The translations under genes and the position numbers were made by a program. A stretch of 45,577 bases of DNA, taken from contig JAEYPB010000031.1 of the NCBI GenBank assembly GCA_023411175.1, forward strand, positions 1 to 45,577, written 5' to 3'. Below, one piece after another: positions 41,263 to 45,577 of this stretch. The notes under the pieces are model-generated. The model was not told the DNA's origin and searched no databases. It saw nothing but the letters and a program-made list of their open reading frames with translations. Within the stretch, counting starts at the first letter, position 1. Every line of letters starts with the position of its first letter. The DNA comes from Bacillota bacterium. Its GTDB lineage: Bacteria > Bacillota > Clostridia > Christensenellales > Aristaeellaceae.

Positions 41263-42063
41263 CTAAATGCTCTGTCTGAGGAACCTTAGCGCCGCCGGCG
41301 CCTCGGCATCGAAGTCACGGGTATAGGCCTCCAAGCTGACGCGCGCGTCGTAGCCCACCCGCCTGAGCGCGTCAAAGTAGGGGCGGTACGCCGGGTCCTC
41401 GCCCGTTTCTCGGGGGAACGAACGCCCCTCCACCCGGGCAAAGTGGGAATGGCGGAGGAACTCGCCGCCGTCCCGGATGAGGTTTTCCACCGGCTCCGCC
41501 TCGGTCATGAAGTGGTAGTAGTCCACCAGCACCCTTACGGCGTCGCTGCCCACCGCGCGGGCCAGCGCGCAACCCTCCTCAAAGGTGTTGATGAGGTTGC
41601 ACTCGGCCTTGCGAAGCGGTTCGATGGCGATCACGATTCCGTTGTCCCGCGCGATGGGCGCGATCCCGGTCAGCAGCGTTGCCACCTGTTCGAAGCCCTT
41701 CTCCAGCGGATATCCCTCCGGCACGTTCTTCGCGCCGCCGCTGCCGAACACCACCGCCTTCGCGCCCAACCGCGCTGCTCGGCTCAGCGCAATGGCGGCG
41801 TACTGAAGCGCGCCGGGGATGTCCGCGGCCTCGCCGGTCAGCCGCGAGGTCTTGGGGAAGAAGTTGTTACAGGTTTCGCAGGGCACGCCGGAGGCGCGGA
41901 CCCGCCCAATCATCGCCTCAAAGTCCGCTTCGGAGAGCGCCATCATTTCCGCCAGCGGAAGCTCCACGTAGTCAAACCCGATCTGCGCGGCCTTCTCGAT
42001 GTACTCGATGCCGGTTCCGTCCGGGCCGGTCGCGTTCATGTTCAAGCAGATGCCAAACTTCAT
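41263..42063 (-). CDS. Sugar phosphate isomerase/epimerase-type TIM-barrel protein 2
   Basis: 266 residues of the same fold as the protein at 36553 but only distantly similar to it. IGFDYVELPLAEM near 30, VIAIEPL (Glu), RVLVDYYHF (Asp/His), LRHSHFARVEGR (His) and ARVSLEAYTRD (Glu) would form the metal site of ketose 3-epimerases and hydroxypyruvate isomerases. First gene of the transketolase operon; ATG at 42063, with GAGAGG 8 nt upstream. A copy of the island operator lies just before it. Likely converts the substrate into the ketose used by transketolase, or interconverts hydroxypyruvate and tartronate semialdehyde. Confidence 0.8.
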   Translation of the reverse strand: MKFGICLNMNATGPDGTGIEYIEKAAQIGFDYVELPLAEMMALSEADFEAMIGRVRASGVPCETCNNFFPKTSRLTGEAADIPGALQYAAIALSRAARLGAKAVVFGSGGAKNVPEGYPLEKGFEQVATLLTGIAPIARDNGIVIAIEPLRKAECNLINTFEEGCALARAVGSDAVRVLVDYYHFMTEAEPVENLIRDGGEFLRHSHFARVEGRSFPRETGEDPAYRPYFDALRRVGYDARVSLEAYTRDFDAEAPAALRFLRQSI

Positions 42064-42076
42064 TGGTCATACCTCT

Positions 42077-42096
42077 CATGTATGTTGTCCTACATG
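42077..42096 (-). promoter_or_regulatory. Island operator before the isomerase-transketolase operon
   Basis: GTTGTCCTACATG (42084-42096) matches the TGTNNNACA core; it overlaps a wider inverted repeat CATGTA (42077-42082) / TACATG (42091-42096). No clear -35/-10 is visible between this and the FadR-type gene, so transcription may partly come from upstream. Confidence 0.65.
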
Positions 42097-42179
42097 TTGT
42101 GGCCTAAAGCGCCTTCCCTACACCCATGTCCGCCATCCGGCAGCCGAAGCCGCGCGGCGGAATGCCGAAGAGACGCGGC

Positions 42180-42866
42180 TTACGGACCCTCGAACAGCTT
42201 CAGCGATTCGGCCAGATGGTCGTTCATCAGTTTTCTGGCCTTCTCCGCGTCGCGGGCCTCGATGGCCTCGATGATCCGGCGGTGGTATTCGATGCCGTTG
42301 TCGCGGCCGATCTTGAGGGTGATCTTGCGCATGGTCTCCTTCAGGATGTCCCGAAGCAGGTAGTGCAGCTGGGTGACCAGCTGGTTGCCGACGATGGTGG
42401 TCAGCATGCGGTGGAACCGGAAGTCGTTGTTGATGTAGTCCTCCAGGTCGTCCCGCTGATCCTTGAGCCGCTCGTAGGACTCCCAGAGTTCCCGGATATC
42501 CTCCGCGGTGGCGCGTTTGGTGGCCAGCGCGACGGTCTCCACCTCGGTCATCATGCGAAACTCCCACACGTCGCGCACCGCGTTCTCGCTCAGGTAGATG
42601 CTGGGAACCAGTTCGTTGAGCTTGATGCCCACGCCCATCTCCTGCACGAAGGAGCCCTCCCCCTGCCGGGTGCGGATCAGGCCGAAGGTGTTCATTTTGA
42701 GTAGCGCCTGCCGGATCGTGACGCGGCTGACGCCGAATGACTCCGCAAGCTCGTTTTCCGACGGCAGGCGATCCCCCGGCTTCCAGACGTTGCGGAGGAT
42801 CATCTCGCGCATCTGGTCGTAGACCTGCGTGCTAACGTCATTTTTACGGATCTTGCGGATGGCCAT
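42180..42866 (-). CDS. FadR-subfamily GntR regulator 2
   Basis: 228 residues, same architecture as regulator 1 at 38494 and similar along its length (shared VWEFR..TEVE segment and YLSxxxxR). Winged helix: QVYDQMREMILRNVWKPGDRLPSENELAESFGVSRVTIRQAL; FCD domain from ~80 on with DFRFHRMLTTIVGN and YHRRIIEAIEARD. ATG at 42866 (GAGGG upstream) is 36 nt after the zinc alcohol dehydrogenase stop, so both share the promoter at 44005-44033 and its operator. This makes it the better candidate for autoregulated control of the island than regulator 1. Confidence 0.92.
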   Translation of the reverse strand: MAIRKIRKNDVSTQVYDQMREMILRNVWKPGDRLPSENELAESFGVSRVTIRQALLKMNTFGLIRTRQGEGSFVQEMGVGIKLNELVPSIYLSENAVRDVWEFRMMTEVETVALATKRATAEDIRELWESYERLKDQRDDLEDYINNDFRFHRMLTTIVGNQLVTQLHYLLRDILKETMRKITLKIGRDNGIEYHRRIIEAIEARDAEKARKLMNDHLAESLKLFEGP

Positions 42867-42902
42867 ATCTTTCCCTCATTCGCCAGCGTCGCCGCCGGAT
42901 GG

Positions 42903-43931
42903 TTATTTGGACGGATCGATCACGATCTTGATCAGGTCGTCGGGGTTGTCGAGTAGATCCTGGAAGGCCTGGGGCGCCTCCGGAAGCGTCACCACCCGGG
43001 ACAAAAGCTCGCCGGTGGCCAGCCTGCCGGAGCCGAGGAGGGCCACCACTTCGCCAAATTCCTCGTGGGTGTAGTTGAACGAGCCGACCACGCTGCGGGC
43101 GGAGCAGACGATGTCCTGCATGTTGATCTGCATCTCCCGCTGGCTCATGCCGACCCACACCGCCGTGCCCGCCACCTTGAGCGCCTTGACGGACAGGTTC
43201 GCCGTGGGCTCGACGCCCACCGCTTCGATGGAGAGATCCATCATCAATCCGTCCGTATAGTCCGCAATCCTGGCGAGGGCATCCTCTTTGGCTGAGTTTA
43301 TCACAAAATCCGCACCCAGGTCCAGCGCTTTTTTCAGCCGCCTGTCGCTGAGGTCGGCGACGGTAACGCTTTTCGGATTGTGGAGCTTCACCATCTGCAG
43401 GATGCAAAGGCCGATCATGCCCGCGCCGATGATCAGCACGTCCTTACCCGCGATCCCGCCGCACTTGGTGACGCTGCCATAGGCCACCGCATAGGGCTCC
43501 GCCATGGCGCCCGCCTCGTAGGAGCAGCCCTCCGGCAGCCTGTAGAGGAGCTTCTGCGGCACCGCCACATACTCCGCCATGGCGCCGTCCACCGTCAGAA
43601 CCCCGAAGAACTTCTTGTTCAGGCACATGTTGGTCATGCCGCCCCGGCAATTTACGCATTCGCCGCAGAAGTTGATGGGCTGAACCACAACGCCGTCGCC
43701 CGTTTTCCAGGCGTTTACGCCCGCCCCAACCGCCGCGATCTCGCCCGCGAACTCATGGCCCATCGTCATCGGGGGGATGCGCCTGCCTGTCTTGCCCAGC
43801 CAGCCGTGCACGTCGCTGCCGCAGATGCCGCAGGCGCGCACCCTGATGAGCACTTCGCCCGCACCCGGCGCGGGCGCGCCTACGTCCTGGACCTCCAGAA
43901 CCTTCGGCCCGAGGAACCTTAAACTCTTCAC
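42903..43931 (-). CDS. Zinc-dependent alcohol dehydrogenase (sorbitol dehydrogenase-like)
   Basis: 342 residues of the medium-chain dehydrogenase family. Catalytic zinc: Cys37 (CGICGSD), His59 and Glu60 (GHEFAGE); structural zinc: Cys89, Cys92, Cys95, Cys103. The NAD(P) site is IIGAGMIGLCILQM with Asp in TVADLSD, favouring NAD. Resembles sorbitol/threonine/galactitol-type dehydrogenases, which oxidise a polyol or hydroxy acid. GTG at 43931 was chosen (AGAGGTGG upstream); an ATG further upstream would sit too close to the operator. First gene of an operon with FadR-type regulator 2. Confidence 0.88.
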   Translation of the reverse strand: MKSLRFLGPKVLEVQDVGAPAPGAGEVLIRVRACGICGSDVHGWLGKTGRRIPPMTMGHEFAGEIAAVGAGVNAWKTGDGVVVQPINFCGECVNCRGGMTNMCLNKKFFGVLTVDGAMAEYVAVPQKLLYRLPEGCSYEAGAMAEPYAVAYGSVTKCGGIAGKDVLIIGAGMIGLCILQMVKLHNPKSVTVADLSDRRLKKALDLGADFVINSAKEDALARIADYTDGLMMDLSIEAVGVEPTANLSVKALKVAGTAVWVGMSQREMQINMQDIVCSARSVVGSFNYTHEEFGEVVALLGSGRLATGELLSRVVTLPEAPQAFQDLLDNPDDLIKIVIDPSK

Positions 43932-43976
43932 CGATGCCACCTCTCTTCGTGTTAGAACCACCGTGGTTAGATGTAT

Positions 43977-44033
43977 GATGTATTACAACTTAACCGGCAA
44001 GGTTATTCTATCACAGAATTGACGGTTTGTCAC
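43977..44033 (-). promoter_or_regulatory. Alcohol dehydrogenase operon promoter with island operator
   Basis: Minus strand GTGACA (44028-44033), 17 bp, TAGAAT (44005-44010); GATGTATTACAAC (43977-43989) begins 15 nt beyond the -10. A repressor there would block the early transcript. Confidence 0.8.
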
Positions 44034-44096
44034 CTGCAATTTACACGGAAATTTGCAAAATCGACAGAATTCCTGCCTTTTCCTATGCCTAAAACC

Positions 44097-45341
44097 CTAT
44101 TTGCATAGGAGAACGGTCAGGTCGTTCACGTTGGTGCCGGTGGGGCCGGTAAAAATGAGGCCGTCCGCGGCGCCGAGGATGGCGTAGGCGTCGTTGTTTT
44201 GAAGATGGGCTTCCGCCGAAAGGCCCTTCGCCCGGCAGATTTCGACGAAGTCTCCGGTCACGATCCCGCCGGCCGCGTCGGTGGGGCCGTCGGTGCCGTC
44301 GGAGCCCACGGAGAAGACCGTTACGTCCGCCATGCCCTGAATGCCCAGTGCCGCCGAAAGCGCCAGCTCCTGGTTGCGGCCGCCCCGGCCGGAGCCTTTG
44401 AGGTGCACAACCGTCTCTCCGCCCAGAATCACCGCGCAGGGTGCCTTGACGGGGCGCCCGGAGGCGCGAACCTCCCGCGCGATGGCGGCCAGGAAGCTGC
44501 CGGCATCCCGGGCTTCGCAGTCAAGGGTCGTGGTGAGGATCAGGGGCTCGTACCCCAGCGCCCGAGCGGTCTCTTCCGCCTGGGTGCACAGCCGGGTCAC
44601 GTTGCCGATGATCCGGGTTTTCACGTTCTCCAGCGCCTTGGGCGTCTCCCGGCGGAGCGCTTCCATCGCGCCATCTGTCAGCTCGATGCCGTATTTCTGA
44701 ACGATGCGCAGCGCGTCCTGGCTGGTGGTTCCGTCCGGATGGGCGGGGCCGGAGGCGATGGCGTCCAGCGAATCACCCAACACGTCGCTGAGCACGATTG
44801 AAACCACTTCCGCAGGCGCGCACGCCTCGGCAAACCGGCCGCCCTTCACGGCGGAGAGGTGCTTGCGGATGGTGTTGATTTCGGTGATGTCCGCGCCGCT
44901 GGCCAGGAGCTGCCGGGTGGCGGAAGCGATGTCCTCAAGCGTCACGCCGTCAAGCGGCTTCTCGAACAGCGCCGAACCGCCGCCGGACACCAGAAACAAC
45001 ACCCTGTCCCCCGCGCCCAGCCGGTCGACCAGCGCCATCGCCCGCGCCGCGCCGCGCACGCTGTGCTCATCGGGCACCGGGTGGCCCGCCTCGATGATTT
45101 CGACCCGCTCCAGCGGGGTCTTCGCGTGGCCGTACTTGGTGACGACGACGCCTGCCTTCAGCCGGTCGCCCAGCGCCTCGCAAGCGGCCTCCGCCATCTT
45201 CCAAGCCGCCTTTCCGATGGCGACCATGTATACGGGCCGGTCCCCCGGCATATCCGAGAGCGCGTTTTTCACCGCCACGTCGGGCAGCACCGCCTCGATG
45301 GCGGCGTCGACGATGGCGCGGGCATCCTGGTGGATTGTCAT
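44097..45341 (-). CDS. Glycerate 2-kinase (MOFRL family)
   Basis: 414 residues of the class III glycerate kinase family (DUF4147 plus MOFRL domain). VYMVAIGKAAWKMAEA near the start, LFLVSGGGSALFEKP (nucleotide site), INTIRKHLSAVKGGR, LSDVLGDSLDAIASGPAHPD, and the C-terminal MOFRL segment VFSVGSDGTDGPTDAAGG are present. It phosphorylates D-glycerate to 2-phosphoglycerate, which enters glycolysis directly. With the tartronate-semialdehyde-reductase-like enzyme it gives a complete exit route. ATG at 45341 (GGGAG upstream). Transcribed alone from a consensus promoter carrying the island operator. It is the only kinase in the island. Confidence 0.92.
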   Translation of the reverse strand: MTIHQDARAIVDAAIEAVLPDVAVKNALSDMPGDRPVYMVAIGKAAWKMAEAACEALGDRLKAGVVVTKYGHAKTPLERVEIIEAGHPVPDEHSVRGAARAMALVDRLGAGDRVLFLVSGGGSALFEKPLDGVTLEDIASATRQLLASGADITEINTIRKHLSAVKGGRFAEACAPAEVVSIVLSDVLGDSLDAIASGPAHPDGTTSQDALRIVQKYGIELTDGAMEALRRETPKALENVKTRIIGNVTRLCTQAEETARALGYEPLILTTTLDCEARDAGSFLAAIAREVRASGRPVKAPCAVILGGETVVHLKGSGRGGRNQELALSAALGIQGMADVTVFSVGSDGTDGPTDAAGGIVTGDFVEICRAKGLSAEAHLQNNDAYAILGAADGLIFTGPTGTNVNDLTVLLCK

Positions 45342-45430
45342 GGCGCTTTGCTCCCATCGTTTTCATAATGAGAAATGGATCCGTCTCGGCAAAGTCACCC
45401 AAAGGGGCGTCTGGCCGGGCACGAACGTAA

Positions 45431-45485
45431 GATGTCCTACAACCTGCTCCAGCACGATTATACCGTGGATTAGCGCCGCTGTCAA
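45431..45485 (-). promoter_or_regulatory. Glycerate kinase promoter with island operator
   Basis: Minus strand TTGACA (45480-45485), exactly 17 bp, TATAAT (45457-45462). GATGTCCTACAAC (45431-45443) lies 13 nt beyond the -10. The remaining sequence to 45577 shows no gene. Confidence 0.87.
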
Positions 45486-45577
45486 TGGCGGCGCCGCCGG
45501 AAGCTCAGAAACGGAAACGGCGGCCGACCCGATGCGCGATACGGCGGCCGCCCGACAAAATACCGTTTACGCCGCAC

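Noticed and set aside
34256..42063. D-apiose type pathway with split transketolase
   Set aside because: The split transketolase and TIM-barrel isomerases fit, but the apulose kinase and the apionate-branch enzymes are absent and two transaldolase-family proteins are present instead.
1..45577. CRISPR arrays, prophage, toxin-antitoxin or defence genes
   Set aside because: No regularly spaced direct repeats, phage structural genes, or recognisable defence proteins were seen on either strand.

Overview
The window looks like a chromosomal segment of a high-GC, spore-lineage Bacillota (Clostridia-type) bacterium. The evidence is: strong GGAGG ribosome-binding sites and near-consensus sigma-A promoters (TTGACA / 17 bp / TATAAT); a tRNA-dependent T-box leader before isoleucyl-tRNA synthetase; tRNA genes with encoded CCA; a YIEGIA-family membrane protein with its small partner; and a spore photoproduct lyase homologue. 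I see no rRNA, CRISPR array, prophage or plasmid genes. The only possible mobile-element trace is a clipped reading frame at the far left edge.

Layout. 1-3613: molybdate uptake (a Mop-type binding protein, a HTH plus periplasmic-binding-like regulator, then ModB and ModC on the other strand, without ModA). 3630-5831: a large secreted protein of bacterial Ig-like repeats. 6068-8022: cysteine desulfurase overlapping a TtcA-like tRNA thiolase. 8201-9520: PadR regulator with a HAAS-type membrane protein. 9867-12106: YIEGIA pair divergent from a spore photoproduct lyase-like radical SAM protein. 12103-15807: three-subunit molybdenum hydroxylase of the xanthine dehydrogenase family, which fits the nearby molybdate importer. 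15897-19115: Ku and multidomain LigD (non-homologous end joining). 19162-23291: tRNA-Ser, ileS with its T-box, tRNA-Leu. 23400-25182: MarR operon with two membrane proteins. 25485-28319: AraC regulator divergent from a GH127-type beta-L-arabinofuranosidase.

28415-45577 is one long catabolic island, entirely on the minus strand. It contains a Liv-type ABC importer, a tartronate-semialdehyde-reductase-like enzyme, two divergent transaldolase-family proteins, two xylose-isomerase-like TIM-barrel enzymes, an SDR, a split transketolase, a zinc alcohol dehydrogenase, a glycerate 2-kinase and two FadR-type GntR regulators. Four transcription units in it carry the same 13-bp near-palindrome (core TGTNNNACA). 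At three of them it sits 13-17 bp downstream of a strong -10 box, which defines a local regulon. There is no sugar kinase and no class II aldolase; the only kinase is the glycerate kinase. Both transaldolase-like proteins appear to carry Gln where transaldolases have the catalytic Glu, as in fructose-6-phosphate aldolase. My reading is a pathway that cleaves an unphosphorylated sugar or sugar acid and drains it through tartronate semialdehyde and glycerate to 2-phosphoglycerate. The substrate is unknown. This is the best candidate for something undescribed in the window.
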